64,000 bases of DNA from Hetaerina americana (lineage: Eukaryota > Arthropoda > Insecta > Odonata > Calopterygidae). Where the stretch lies: contig JAKTNV010000011.1 in assembly GCA_022747635.1 (NCBI GenBank), forward strand, positions 19,183,481 to 19,247,480, in the 5' to 3' direction. Position numbers and translations under genes: made by a program. The notes beneath the pieces are model-generated. The model had not been told where the DNA came from. It saw only the letters and a list, made by a program, of their open reading frames with translations, and did no database searches. Shown piece by piece: positions 1-10,828 of the stretch (position 1 is its first letter; every line of letters begins with the position of its first letter).

Positions 1-107
1 CTGTGTCCATCCAAATCCCGCCTTGAATGGTAAATACCATTAAGAGATTGAATTTACGATTTCTAAGCCCAACTTCATGCGAAACTAGCCAAATATTCTA
101 AAAACAT

Positions 108-230
108 TAAATTAAAACATTCCTCAACTCCACATACTTTCCTCCTACCTTCAGGGCATGCTATATCCCATATTCATTCCTATCCTTACCTCGTTCACCT
201 AACATTCTCCCTTCCGTCACAGTCTTGAAT
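108..230 (-). repeat. LINE A 3'-region fragment
   Basis: The pyrimidine-rich stretch with 'taacattctcccttccgtcacagtctt'-type wording matches the 3' part of the LINE A copies at 10.9 kb and 50.5 kb, read antisense. It is short and diverged, with no open frame. Assigned by eye from shared word order only. Confidence 0.5.
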
Positions 231-1515
231 TATATGATAAAATCAAATATCCGATGGTTTAATAAATGTTTCACATTATCCTGATGGCGGATGCCATAGC
301 ATATCACAATATTACCCAATAAATTTGAAAAAAAGAGCATTTTATCACTCATCTTTTAAATGGCTTAATTCTTTTCTCCCTTTTAGGTATTCTTTATTGA
401 TTTAAGTAGTTGATTTATGTGTACTGCATCGAGATATGAGGAAGACGTAAGCATTTATCTGTCTGCGAAATCTCCGCAATGCTAAAAATAATCTTATAAA
501 TTAATCTTTAAAAGCCAAATTATGTTCCTTTGCTTCGAGGAATCTTCTTCGAACTGGCGTCGACGCCGTGCTTCTATATAGGTCTTGTTTTTCTATTTAC
601 ACCTCCTTAAGCAATTTCCTGTTCGTCTCTCTTGTTACGCTACAACGCTCAGCCGCCTTTATGTTATCTCCCAAATCCGTTTCATCTGGATTACTTGTAT
701 TGCAGCTTCCAGATCTCCCCCAACTATACTCCGCCTTAACCCAATACTTCGTTAATCGTCCTTTCCATTGCATTAACTTCCTAACGAAATTCCTTCGAAC
801 TTACCGTTCAAATGCCACCGATCCGGGCTCCAGTCCCCTTTTCACGTTGCCGACCCTACTACGAACGTGTTACACTCCATGTCACCCATGTTGACATTTT
901 TTTTCATTCCCCTCGTGGAAGCTCGCTTTTCGGTGTAATTATGTCCCCCGTCTGAACACAGATTTCCCATCTATTCATCATCGGTAGTTATCGATCCGAG
1001 TATTTGCTTAATGCTGTACTCTTCTCCAGCCATTCCCGTTTCACACTCGCTTCTCTTTGGAAGGCTCCCAAAAAGTATTGAAAAACTCATTGAAATTTTC
1101 ACATTTATATTTTATTACCCACGACCATGTTTTCGTTGCTAAGCGACATCACCAGGCGATGATGACACTTGACGTTCCTTCGAAACGAGACCACGGCCGT
1201 GGGAAATGAAGCAATCGTGGAAATTGAAATTTGTTTTACGCCGTTTTTATGCCTTTCGAATTGAAGCGGCTATTGGCAAGAATAACACGAGAGAAGTACT
1301 GCATCGAAAGGAGTGTTTGGATCAATAATTCATGATGATGATTCCTGAACGGGAAAAATTATTTTTATCCGTATACGTAAACAAAAAGAAGGGAGCGAAA
1401 TTTCCCCGTTGTGATTTCCTTATTTTCAGCTATCCCAAAAGGAAAGACTTCCACCAAGTTACGCATTATGCCCTTTCCTACTCCATCACAAAATTCCCTA
1501 TCTTCATTCCTTATG
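231..1515. other. Unassigned stretch
   Basis: No recognisable gene or repeat. A 108-codon open frame (568-894) has no family resemblance, low-complexity composition and no supporting signals, so I do not call it a gene. Around 1163-1185 a 'gatgatgac...cgaaacg' string faintly recalls the Penelope hammerhead-like core described elsewhere in the window, but it is too degraded to annotate. Confidence 0.4.
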
Positions 1516-1517
1516 AG

Positions 1518-1621
1518 TATATATATAAATAAATAAATATAATATATATATACTATATATATAATATATATATATACTATATATACTATATATATAATAT
1601 ATATATATATACTACATATAC

Positions 1622-1673
<52 letters not shown>
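1518..1673. repeat. (TA)n microsatellite
   Basis: About 155 bp of alternating AT with a few interruptions (AAAT, CTAT, CATA units at the left), ending in a pure (TA) run of over 40 bp. Length is likely polymorphic. Confidence 0.95.
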
Positions 1674-1677
<4 letters not shown>

Positions 1678-4480
1678 CCTATCCATTTTCAGATCCATAT
1701 CCATCCAGATAATGTTATCATCTTATATTTTCAATGAAAAACAAAACTGCTTTTTACTTTTATACTTATATAACCGTAGAGAGCACGAAAATTACATCAT
1801 ACGCGCTCAATTTATGGTAATGAGATATATGCAGAATTAGTGTTTTTTTAAATATTGCCAAAGGCAATCTTTTGTCAGCCGAATTGACTCAGAAAACCTT
1901 TAAAAACCTCGGACATCCTTGGCTTTTTAGAAAATGCGGTTTTCCCGTGTTAGTTCCCTTAGAAATTTTAATTGCAAATTGAAGATTTTATGCACGCTCT
2001 TGTGGCACCGGAGGACTGCCCACCAGCAGAATTTGGATTAATGCTTTAGAAGTACATGTCTTCCTCACTGAAAAGTGATATCGTTTGTGCAATTTTACAA
2101 GTGTTGCCATTAGCGTTAACATGACAGCAACTGCAAGCCACCGTTAGAGTAATATTAATTATTTTTGGGAAGAAATAAGCGAAATAGCAACATTTTCAAC
2201 AATTTTCACCCTAGAGTTATCCCAAATAAGTTTCAGAACAAGTTTCAAAATTGAATTGGAACATTAGAATTCTTAAAAACTGTATCTACCTATCTTTTTA
2301 CGAAATAAGCGTAAATGTGGGTAGCATTGCATTTCATCACTCTTAATTAATTCATGAACTAAATGCGGCGCATGATTGACACGTTCAGTCACGATTGAAC
2401 CTCCTTGAGAAACTCAGGTTTTTCTGGAAAGAGGACGTACATCGGCTGATGGCCTTAAAACGTTGGGCCGGACAAGGGAAAGGGTAGAAAGAAAAAAAAT
2501 CGAGCAGGAAAGTGAAAAAAAGCAAACGAAGAAGTGTTAGACAGCGTGGGAGAAGGGAGTGATTTGAGGGGGAAAAGGGTACGGTTAGAGCGTGGATTTA
2601 TTGAGAGCAAGCGGAATACTTAGGAGGAGGGAGTAGAAGTGAGGAGAGAGGCAAGTGTGGGAGGGACAGAGAGAGGGGAGAGGACATGGGAAGAGAATAA
2701 GTCATTTTGGAGTGAGTGGAAATATGCGAGTGTCATGTGGATTAGTCAGAGATGTTCCAAAAGCCTACTCTCACCAACAAGTAGTGGTATTTCAAGGGAT
2801 TTACGAAATCTATGTGCACGCGGAAGACTATATATATTATTATCAGTATGTAAACTTACGAGTGTACACTATTATAAAGATTAATTCATCCATCGTTTAT
2901 TTTTTTTATCAAACATATGGTATGGATGTTGGTTTATAGTTCTTCGACTGTCGTGTTGATGGCGGGTCAGGGGGCTGTATAAATGTAGTCTAATAGAAAA
3001 TTGGCAAATAGAGAATAGAAATAGAAATTTTATGTGTTTGATAGTTGAGGTCGTAACTACGAAAATTTATCCTGGGTTTTACCCTGGGAACGAGTCTTTA
3101 GCATTCCACGCGATGAAGATATTTAATTATTTATATGCAGAGCACACTGTAGTTTCTTCACACTTCAGTTTCTTCGTTGACCAAGAATTATTGGCGATAT
3201 ATACCTGAAGATTATGCAAAGTAATGAAACATGCATGTACCCAACTGCAGCCCGTGGTTCGGTTATTTCCGAAATTTTCCAAGTAATGCCATCCTCGACA
3301 GGGCTGTTCCATAGGTCTAGTCGTGAACCTTTATTAGGAAGACTTAACTGCTCTCTAAGGATATTATTGACCGGCCCCAATGTGTCATTCATTTAGGTTA
3401 TGAAAATCCCAGAGAAAATAGGCTACCAATGGCTAGCAGAGTAGCATCATAACCAGCCAATCAAGTACCATTGCAGGTAGACCACCATGTTTTCCAGAGC
3501 GTCTATTGATGATCATGATATGAACGCGAACAATTAGTTAGTGTTGGAATAGTCAATTTTTTGTGTTTCCAACTCATTGTGAAACGATTACACTGTAGTC
3601 GGATTCCGTAAGGTCGAATTAACATTTGGAATATCGTTAAAAACAAAAGATGAACCATTTACCATTAATTAGTAGAATTAAGTCACCTGTGAGTTGAAAG
3701 TGTGTAAATCCTGCGATAATTAATGGTCAAGTGCCCATGAATAATGGTCCGTTTTTGGGCATTCGTCAACTAACACTCCAATAATTCACCGAAATTCTAA
3801 AGCGGTATCATTTAACATTCCTGTTTTTCGTAAACACGGAAACACCACGGGGAACGACTTCGCTGGACTATTCCTTGGTTTCGTATTACCAAGAGAAAGC
3901 AATAAAACAGCGCATTCACTTAAGGAATGAAATTTAGTGAACTCACATTAAAAAAATATACTTGAATGCAAGGCTAACGTTTTTGGTTGGATGACGCCAT
4001 AGCTGTCCGAACTGCCTCCGTGATTATATGGAATTACGAATGCCTATTTATAGTGGGTGTTAACTCAGAGGAATTCCACTAACGTCATAATCGGTATCGT
4101 AAGCATTAAATCATTTGACAATCCCAGAGATAATTTGAAATATCGGCATTTTGAGACATATCACTGATTATTTGTTCTATTTTTTCCCTCAAACTCTTCA
4201 CCTGGCGTTTCATAGGTCCATGCATTGATTTAGTTCACGCTAACGATTTAGGTTGTTCGAACAACAACCCACCTATCCCCAATTCTATCTGAGCAAAGGA
4301 AACTATGGTGTTAAGATGTCATTATGCACGGTATATGCAGATATAAGGGAATAAAGAAAATTTTAACTCAAACTTTAAAGGTAACTTTAAAAGCAAAAAC
4401 TCATGATGCGTAAAACCTTAAGCACGCCTGTTTTTGTGCTAATAATAATAATAAAACTCATGTTTTGTTTGAGTAAAACT
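1674..4480. other. Unassigned stretch with a purine-rich block
   Basis: No gene recognised. Positions 2460-2705 are strongly G/A-biased on the + strand, with AGGAGGGAG-type words; the open frames there are composition artefacts. A weak antisense match to the LINE B 3' hairpin ('gcaagccaccgttag') lies near 2134. The rest reads as ordinary AT-rich intergenic DNA. Confidence 0.4.
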
Positions 4481-4487
4481 GATGCAT

Positions 4488-4555
4488 AGCTCAACCTGCC
4501 ACACGCCATTGCGGCTGCTTGTGGGGCTTTGTGTGGACGTAGAATTTAGCAATTG
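4488..4555 (+). repeat. LINE B 3'-terminal hairpin stub
   Basis: Sense copy of the hairpin 'ctgccacacgccattgcggc...' followed by 'gtggggctttgtgtggacgtag', matching the 3' end of the long LINE B copy at 57.8 kb. An extreme 5' truncation that leaves little more than the terminus. Confidence 0.6.
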
Positions 4556-4675
4556 AAAGAATATGTATGATAGAATGATTGGGACGACTTCGTATAAAAC
4601 TATTTAAGGATCCATGGAATTTGATATGCTAAACTATTATTATGTGGGATGATTTTGTAAGTTACTCTACTCATA

Positions 4676-4965
4676 ACTATTAGTAAGGTAGTCGATCGGT
4701 TAAGGTAGGTTTTTCAAAAAATAAACTATAACAACTGCTACACATCTAAACGCCAGCCAAAACGAGAATATGTACGGTAGAATCACACATGACAATCACA
4801 TATTCTTCAAAATTGCATGCTTTCCATCTTCCCACATTTCGTCCAACGTGCCTTCCAACTCGCTTGCTCAATATTTTTCCATTCATATCGCAGTTTTCAA
4901 CATTCCGTTTGTCACTCAATATATCCGGCATCTTCATTTATTTCCATATACGAATTTCTCCTAAT
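4676..4965 (-). repeat. LINE A 3' end, truncated copy
   Basis: Begins with the terminal signature 'ggtagtcgatcggttaaggtaggttttt', the reverse complement of the LINE A 3' hairpin. It continues with degenerate antisense 3' sequence ('cgtccaacgtgcc', 'cagttttcaacattcc'). Small open frames here are shadows of this repeat. Confidence 0.65.
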
Positions 4966-5230
4966 ATTTTGTTTTGAAAAAAAATTATTTGTGAAAGTTT
5001 TGTTCCCTTAAATGAATTTCAACGGATTTACGTGCCGAGGACGTAATGAGAATGCCATTGAGATTGAAAATCTGAAATAAATTCGCTGTATAAAGTCAGC
5101 ATTTAATGAACTCTATACGACCCAGCTCGTTCATGCATGCCTGTTTTGCTTTAAGCATAATAGGCCCCTATATGAGCGCGTGTGTGTGTGTACTCGTGTA
5201 TATATTTCTGCCGATTACTTTCAGCCGAAG

Positions 5231-5317
5231 CACTGTCGAGGGGACAGCGATAGTTGGGCTGCATTGAAGCTAATATATATGTGCATATATTTCTACATAT
5301 ATATATACACATATATA

Positions 5318-5374
<57 letters not shown>

Positions 5375-5413
5375 GCTGCAATAAAGCCCCAACTATCGCT
5401 TGCCACTCGAGCG
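5231..5413. repeat. Inverted repeat flanking a (TA)n tract
   Basis: Left arm around 5231-5270 (core 'agcgatagttgggctgca') has an imperfect reverse complement around 5374-5413 (core 'agccccaactatcgct'). Between the arms lies a roughly 100-bp (TA)n/(CA)n microsatellite at 5271-5370. The arrangement predicts a long hairpin or cruciform. It may be a small foldback element in which the microsatellite expanded. Confidence 0.7.
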
Positions 5414-5504
5414 AACTCGAGGTGTCATAAGTTAATGAAATCGGCACAGTTCCAGGACCAAACCTGTCTATATATATACATCTAGTGCCATATAGTTCCA
5501 AGGT

Positions 5505-7010
5505 CCACCCCCGCACTACCTTCATTGCGGGACTTAGGACTGCCTCAGACAGGAAGATGTAGAGAGGTGGTATGCGAAGGAGGAGAAGAGGACTGGGGAA
5601 TGAGGGAGATAGGAATGGAGAGGGAGGGGGTAGTGAGGTGTTATTGTCGGAAGAGGGGAAGGAGATAGAAAAAGGTTGAAACCCCCTCCTTTGGATCCTC
5701 ATCCAGGCAGGCGCGCCCCCCTTTAGCAACCAGCGGGGTACCGGACCCTCCCCCCCGCCCTCCCTCCTAACTAACCCCCCACCCTCTTCTTCCCCTCCTC
5801 CCCCACTGGGCCAGGGAATATCCCGTACTTTTCACACCGCCGCTCGCATTCACCCCAGCCTCAGTTTCCGACCGACCTCTTTCCACCTTCCTTTCGCTCC
5901 GGTGACTTCTGGTATTTGACACCGCGTGTGAGTAAGGACTCTATAAGGACCCCCGCTCAATTGAATACCCTCTCCTCTCTCGTACCGCCCCCATCCCCCC
6001 TAGGGGTACGGCTCGTGAAGGCGGAAAAGGGACCTCTCCCCCCCCCCTTTCCGTCCCATCCTCTCTCTTCTCCAACCCCTCATTCAGCCCATATATACGT
6101 ATATATCGCCGCTTCCCCACCCCCTTCTGGTTTGGCCCTATCCTGTCTTCCTCCATAACCCCCATACGTCCAAAACGGTCAAGAGAGAGGAACGCGGCGA
6201 GGGGGAAACTGCCAGAATTTATGAAGTGGATGGTTTTCAATGAATATATGTTATAATAAAGTGTGTGAGGAGACCGCCACGGGACTTTTTTGAAATGCGT
6301 CCGGAAGGTTTTGCTGAAGTTAGGTGGGAGGGGTTTGACTTTTTGTATGGGTTTTGTGTGTGTGTGTGTGGGGGGGTACGCTTGGAAAGGGACAGAGACT
6401 AGACCCATGGAAGGGGATGGCATGGGGGTGTATATGTATTTTTTCCCGTCATTCATTCTCTCTCTCTATAAATGGTGAGGTTGGGGGAGAAAGATGGAGT
6501 GTTGAGAATGGGTGACGGACTCACTTTCCCCCCCACACACACACTCACTATAATACTAGTCTTTCCCACCTTATATCCTTCTCTCTCTCTCTTTCTCGCT
6601 CTCCATCACTTTTGGCGACGCGGTATGGAAGAAAGGCGGGGGAGAATGGGGAAGTGGGGAGAGAAAGAAAGAATGAGGTACTCTCTTCCTCTATCTATCC
6701 CTCTAAGATCCTTGCGAATGAGTGCTGAGTCGAGGTGAGGAGGGAGAAGAAAAAAATACAGTTTGATTGATGCTTTGGCCTGGCGCGCGACCTCCAACTG
6801 CGATCGCTCAAAATGTTTAACAGGCCTGGAGCGGAGAGGGTTGGGAGGAATGGCCAAGTGTCGGGTGGGTGGTTTTTGTGTGAGTGTGTCTGTTCGCTCG
6901 CGAGGAAAACTCATCGGGATGCGTTCTTAAGGAGGAGGAGAAGAAGAGAGAGTCCTTCATTCCGAGGGCGAGAAAGAGAGAGCGAGAGAGGGAGGGGATT
7001 CTTTTTTTTC
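5505..7010. other. GC-rich, strand-skewed purine/pyrimidine region
   Basis: Alternating polypurine and polypyrimidine blocks: G/A-rich at 5520-5690 and 6820-7010, C/T-rich at 5710-5830 and 5960-6160, plus short (TG)n and (TC)n runs near 6355 and 6580. Composition differs sharply from the AT-rich surroundings. Open frames on both strands are proline/arginine/serine-rich artefacts. It could be a regulatory or promoter-proximal region of a gene outside the window, but no first exon is visible. Confidence 0.5.
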
Positions 7011-7512
7011 TGATCCTCGAGAGATGGATGGCAAAGGGGGAGAGAAATTCCTCTGTGCTAAATGGGACGGACGGTTCACGGGAGACGGAGAGAGAGGAAC
7101 GCGGGTTTTAATAAGGGTACAATGGATGTTGGAGGAATAATGGAGGTGGGGTATTTCGAGACCCGTAGGCTCCCGGTTAGTGGAGGGAATAGTTGCAACC
7201 GGCAAAAAAAAAGGAAGATTGGAATGGGATCCATATGCAGTATGTTGGGTGGGGGGAGAGGGGTTGTTAGGAGGATGAGGGTGGGGGATGGAAGCGCTGG
7301 TCGGAGCGTCGCACACAGACCAGGGGTGGCGATGAGAGAGGCTTGGTCCATCAATCCCTCTTGGTGTGCATTTTTTTCTTGTTCTGCAAATGGGAAGCTA
7401 TGGAAATGTGATGTTGCTGGAAATAGACGAGCAGTTAGTAGACCGAGCGTATTAGCAATGGACTAGTTGTAGGAATGGTAAGGATTATTTGAAATTGTTA
7501 CATGAACATGAT
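7011..7512. other. Unassigned G-rich continuation
   Basis: Continuation of the skewed region up to about 7300, then ordinary sequence. Overlapping frames (7062-7466 on +, 7076-7354 on -) arise from G-rich composition; no family recognised. Confidence 0.3.
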
Positions 7513-7575
7513 GCCCTACAAGCCACCGTTAGTGTGCGTGGCAGGGGGTGATTACACACCTGGCAGGCACATCTA
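7513..7575 (-). repeat. LINE B 3'-terminal hairpin stub
   Basis: Antisense copy: 'ccctacaagccaccgttagtgtgcgtggcagggggtgattacacacc' aligns with the 57.78 kb LINE B terminus ('taccctgcaagcc...tggcagggggtaaatacacacc'). Confidence 0.7.
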
Positions 7576-7633
7576 AAATTAAGTTATTTTCAATTGCTAT
7601 TTTCAAAGAAACACGTCATATGATTCAAATAAT

Positions 7634-7732
7634 GGATGATGAAAGATGACACTTTGCTTTTCCACATAGAATTTATTTATCAGGTTGTTAAAAAAATTCT
7701 ATGGGGAAAAGCAAAGTGTCTTCTTTCATCAT
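7634..7732. repeat. Foldback hairpin, about 40-bp arms
   Basis: The left arm 'gatgatgaaagatgacactttgcttttccacatagaatt' is followed after a short spacer by its near-perfect reverse complement ending in 'ctttcatcatg'. Only a few mismatches are seen across about 40 bp. Could be a MITE-like foldback element or a relic of a local inverted duplication; no coding content. Confidence 0.75.
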
Positions 7733-8052
7733 GAAGGATTTTCCCCATGCTACGCCTGAAACTGTGTCCTTTATTTTGTCAGATAATGGTGTTGAATGTC
7801 GACTAAAGGTACATATACTACGGTTTAAAAGTGAGAAATACTTCTATAGGCATGCGATATGAGCTGTCAGTGACAAGAAAGACAATAAAATACAGGCGAC
7901 ATACACGTACTAGGCAATTGGGAAAGAAATTAAAATAAATACACTTATTCCACTCTAGAGCGGTAATTTGCAGTGGAGTCAGATAAAATTTAGTGTGTTT
8001 GTCAAATGTTTGTTCCACTTACCCTAATTTATCATTTACGTCTATATACGAG

Positions 8053-9325
8053 AGCAATTCCAAAAGTACCCGATCCAACAAAAAAAAACAAAAAATTTGG
8101 AAATAAATGCAGTTACCTTTCAATGTAATCTCCTTTCAGCTCTATACACTTTTCCCAGCGATGTTCAATAAGATCGATACCCTTTTTGTAATAAGAACTG
8201 TGTTGCAGCCATTAACTGCTGACATCACTTCTTCACGGTTGGGCAATCTTTGACCACCGAGCCATTTTTTCATGTTTGCGAACAGAAAATAATCCAAGGG
8301 GGCTAAATCTGGCAAGTAGGGTGCATGGGGTAGTAATTTAAACTATAATTAATGAATTTTGGCCATTGAAGTAACGGATTTGTGAACTTGTGCATTGTCT
8401 TGATGAAACGACACTTCCTTTTTAGCCAAATGCGGCCGCTTTTGCTTGATTTATTCACTCAAACGTTGCAATAAGTTCGCATAATACTCGCCGTTGGTAG
8501 TTTTTCCATTTTCAAGATAATCAATGAAAATTGTTCCACGCGCATCCCAAAAAACCGACGCCTTGTCCTTGCCTGCAGATGAAACGATCATCGCCTTCTT
8601 TGGAGCTGGTTCTCCCTTTTGAATTGATTGCTCTTTTGTCTCGGATGTTAAGTAATGGACCCATGTTTAATCCATGGTTATGAAATGGCGCAAAAATTCT
8701 GCTTTGTTGCTGTGAAACGTTGCTAAAAACTAAATTGAAACATCTTCATGATACTGGTTTTGCTCGAATGTGAGCAAACGCGACACCCATCTTGCACACA
8801 CAGCTTTCTCATGTCCAAATGTTCAGTTAATATGCGAGGTACCGCACTTTTTGAAATGCATAACATATCTACTAGCTCGCGCACATTCAGTCGACGATCA
8901 TCCAGGATCAATTCGTGGATTTTCTTCACCGTTTCTGGAGTCGTCCAATTTAATTTGGTCCACCAATGCGATGCTCATCTTGACAACTCTACGGCCTCGT
9001 TTAAACTCTGCTACCCAATCATTTACTGTTGTAAACGAAGGAGCAGACTCGCCCAGAGTAGAATCCAGTTCAGCTTTTATATTGGTTGGGCTGAGGCCTT
9101 TCAAAATAAAAGTATATTATCACATAACGATGACCAATTTTCTCCATTTTCACAAAGTCACTGAAAACTCTCAGTGTTGATGGCTGCCAAACAAATACTA
9201 AACAACCTAGCTTATTAAAACTTGAAACATATGCTTTCTAGATTGCATAATTTCTAACTCAGTGATATTTTTCAAACTACTACCGCCATGTATAGGTCAG
9301 GCACGGTACTTATGGGCCCCCCATG
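8053..9325 (-). mobile_element. Decayed full-length mariner-type transposon
   Basis: About 1.27 kb bounded on one side by 'TA|cgagagcaattccaaaagtaccc', a typical mariner terminus; the opposite end, near 9290-9325, retains only a poor 'ggtacttatgggc' match. Between them lies one transposase pseudogene on the minus strand occupying nearly the whole length, as expected for mariner (about 1.3 kb with a single intronless gene). Confidence 0.8.
8113..9147 (-). pseudogene. mariner transposase pseudogene (minus strand)
   Basis: Read on the minus strand from the ATG at 9147 to the stop at 8113-8115, about 345 codons, the usual mariner length. Visible pieces: the N-terminal DNA-binding part ('GLSPTNIKAELDSTLGESAP', 'TTVNDWVAEFKRGR'), the second helix-turn-helix ('ILDDRRLNVRELVDM'), 'VPRILTEHLDMRKL', the D-E-T-W region now reading D-stop-T-W-V-H, 'SFHQDNAQVH' holding the second catalytic Asp, 'LDYLLFANMKKWLGG' holding the third, and a C-terminus near 'CIELKGDYIER'. 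Several frameshifts and an in-frame stop right after the first catalytic Asp mean it cannot encode active transposase. Family known; loss of function seen directly. Confidence 0.85.
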
Positions 9326-9349
9326 TATAAGTATATAATAAATTTATAT

Positions 9350-9420
9350 CCGTATATTATTATTACTAGGTAATCTACCTGTTAAGGTAGGTTTTGTTCA
9401 TTCTTAAATAATTCTTCCAT
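9350..9420 (-). repeat. LINE A 3'-terminal stub with (TAA)n tail
   Basis: 'tattattattactaggtaatctacctgttaaggtaggtttt' is the antisense LINE A terminus: (ATT)n, then the CTACC/GGTAG hairpin. Little else of the element remains. Confidence 0.65.
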
Positions 9421-10550
9421 CGACAGTTTGCATTATGTAAATCGCAGCGGTTTCATTAACACTTTTATGGAGAGAAAAGTTGAAGTGGAAGAACTAAAGA
9501 TAAGATCTGTTGATTGAATGGACCGAAAGCAATTGAGGATGTAGACATAAAAAGTTTTTAAGGAGAGAAAATGGTAGCTGGTAGAGTGAAGAGGTCCAGC
9601 GAGCCAATTTTAGATAACTGCCGATGATGACGCAAACGTTTTCGGTGAAAAAACCATTATGTTATTACGCCCAAATACTTCGCGTTGTGTCAATGATTAC
9701 GTTTAATTTACGAGATAAGAAACCCCATTGGCTATAAAAATGATTTCACGCGAAAATAAATGGCACCCGATCTGATTGTGGCCTATTTCCCCACAAATGT
9801 AAGAGAAGAAATGAAAATAAAACTCATTTTTTCGTTATTGACTTCGCTGCTTGATTCCAGCCTTTCGTTGCTACACTTAAACTCGAAGGTATCAACTGCG
9901 TCCTCGTTTAAAATGAAAACGAGTTGCACATTAGCCATTCGCAACTATTCAAGTGGTACGTTTGATTAATGTATTAATACACTTGTATGTTTTATCTCAT
10001 ATGTACCTTTATAGATTACCAACGTATTTTACAACTTTCTTCCTAAACAATTTAGCGTGAGTTCATATCAGAATTTCATAAGTTCGAGGTGATGTGTTCA
10101 ATAAATAACGGGAATTTGAGTCATTCGGAATGAACTTTATTAGTTCGTCTATATCAATGTCATCCCATCTGAAGTACTCCCCATTAGATATTATACAGTA
10201 CAGTACACTAATGACCGAAAGCTAAATCATAGAATAAGACCCAGTTTCACGATGTCTTGTAAAATTCAAACTTTGTTTGAATTGAATATTTACTTAATGT
10301 GGAGATCAGCCATTATAGAATCGGGTCTAAATCTCTTTTATGAATGACAAGACATTATTTTGGTGTTGTTAAAAATGTATCACTCATCATGAGTATTTCA
10401 ATCCAAAGAGTAGTTTAATGTAGCCCTCCATTCTTCTCTATTAAGTGTTAATTCGCTCTCCCTCTGATAACTTCTCTGTCTTACGTCTTTCTTAATTTTT
10501 CCTGCATCTGTATCCTATTGGATTTTGAGGAATATTAATATTATACGAGG
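9421..10550. other. Unassigned AT-rich stretch
   Basis: No gene or clear repeat. A 'gccgatgatgacgcaaacgttttcggtgaaaa' string near 9632 weakly resembles a Penelope hammerhead core but lacks CTGANGA. The open frame 9760-9969 has no family resemblance. Confidence 0.35.
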
Positions 10551-10828
10551 TGTGAGTGAAAGTAATCTACCGGTTAAAGTAGGTTTTTGGATGGGCACAA
10601 CTACCAAATAATATTTTGCGGCTCCTAATAAAACAAAATCCAGAAACATACTCTACATCAAGTCCCTCTTCATCTCTGAGTACTTCCTTCCTCCCTTCAT
10701 GGGGTCCAATATCCCAATCCTGTTTCTGCCCTTTCCACGCTTGCCTAACATTCTCCCCTCTATTACAGTCTTCAACATCCCACTGCTGATGAATATGCTT
10801 TGCATCCAACTTTCCTGCCTCCTTAAAT
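10551..10828 (-). repeat. LINE A 3' end, copy 1 of an abutting pair
   Basis: Starts at the terminal hairpin ('aatctaccggttaaagtaggtttttggatgg') and runs antisense through 'ctctacatcaagtccctcttcatctctgagtac' and 'cttcaacatcccactgctg'. It breaks off at about 10828, where a second copy begins again from near its own 3' end. The 96-codon minus-strand frame here is a non-coding shadow. Confidence 0.8.

Noticed and set aside
568..894. 108-codon plus-strand open frame as a possible gene
   Set aside because: No domain, no start context, ordinary composition of the surrounding intergenic DNA; length is expected by chance in 64 kb.
1150..1190. Hammerhead-like core ('ggcgatgatgacac...cgaaacg')
   Set aside because: CTGATGA is not intact, no closing stems can be drawn, and no inverted arms surround it.
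5151..5729. 192-codon minus-strand open frame
   Set aside because: It runs through the (TA)n microsatellite as an Ile-Tyr repeat and through the pyrimidine-rich block; purely compositional.
5941..6456. 171-codon minus-strand open frame
   Set aside because: Lies in the skewed GC-rich block, overlaps frames on the other strand and has low-complexity Pro/Arg/Gly content.
8748..9180. 138- and 136-codon plus-strand frames
   Set aside because: Antisense shadows of the mariner transposase pseudogene on the minus strand.
9625..9665. Hammerhead-like core ('gccgatgatgacgcaaacg...gtgaaaa')
   Set aside because: Core bases are altered and no stem I or III can be placed.
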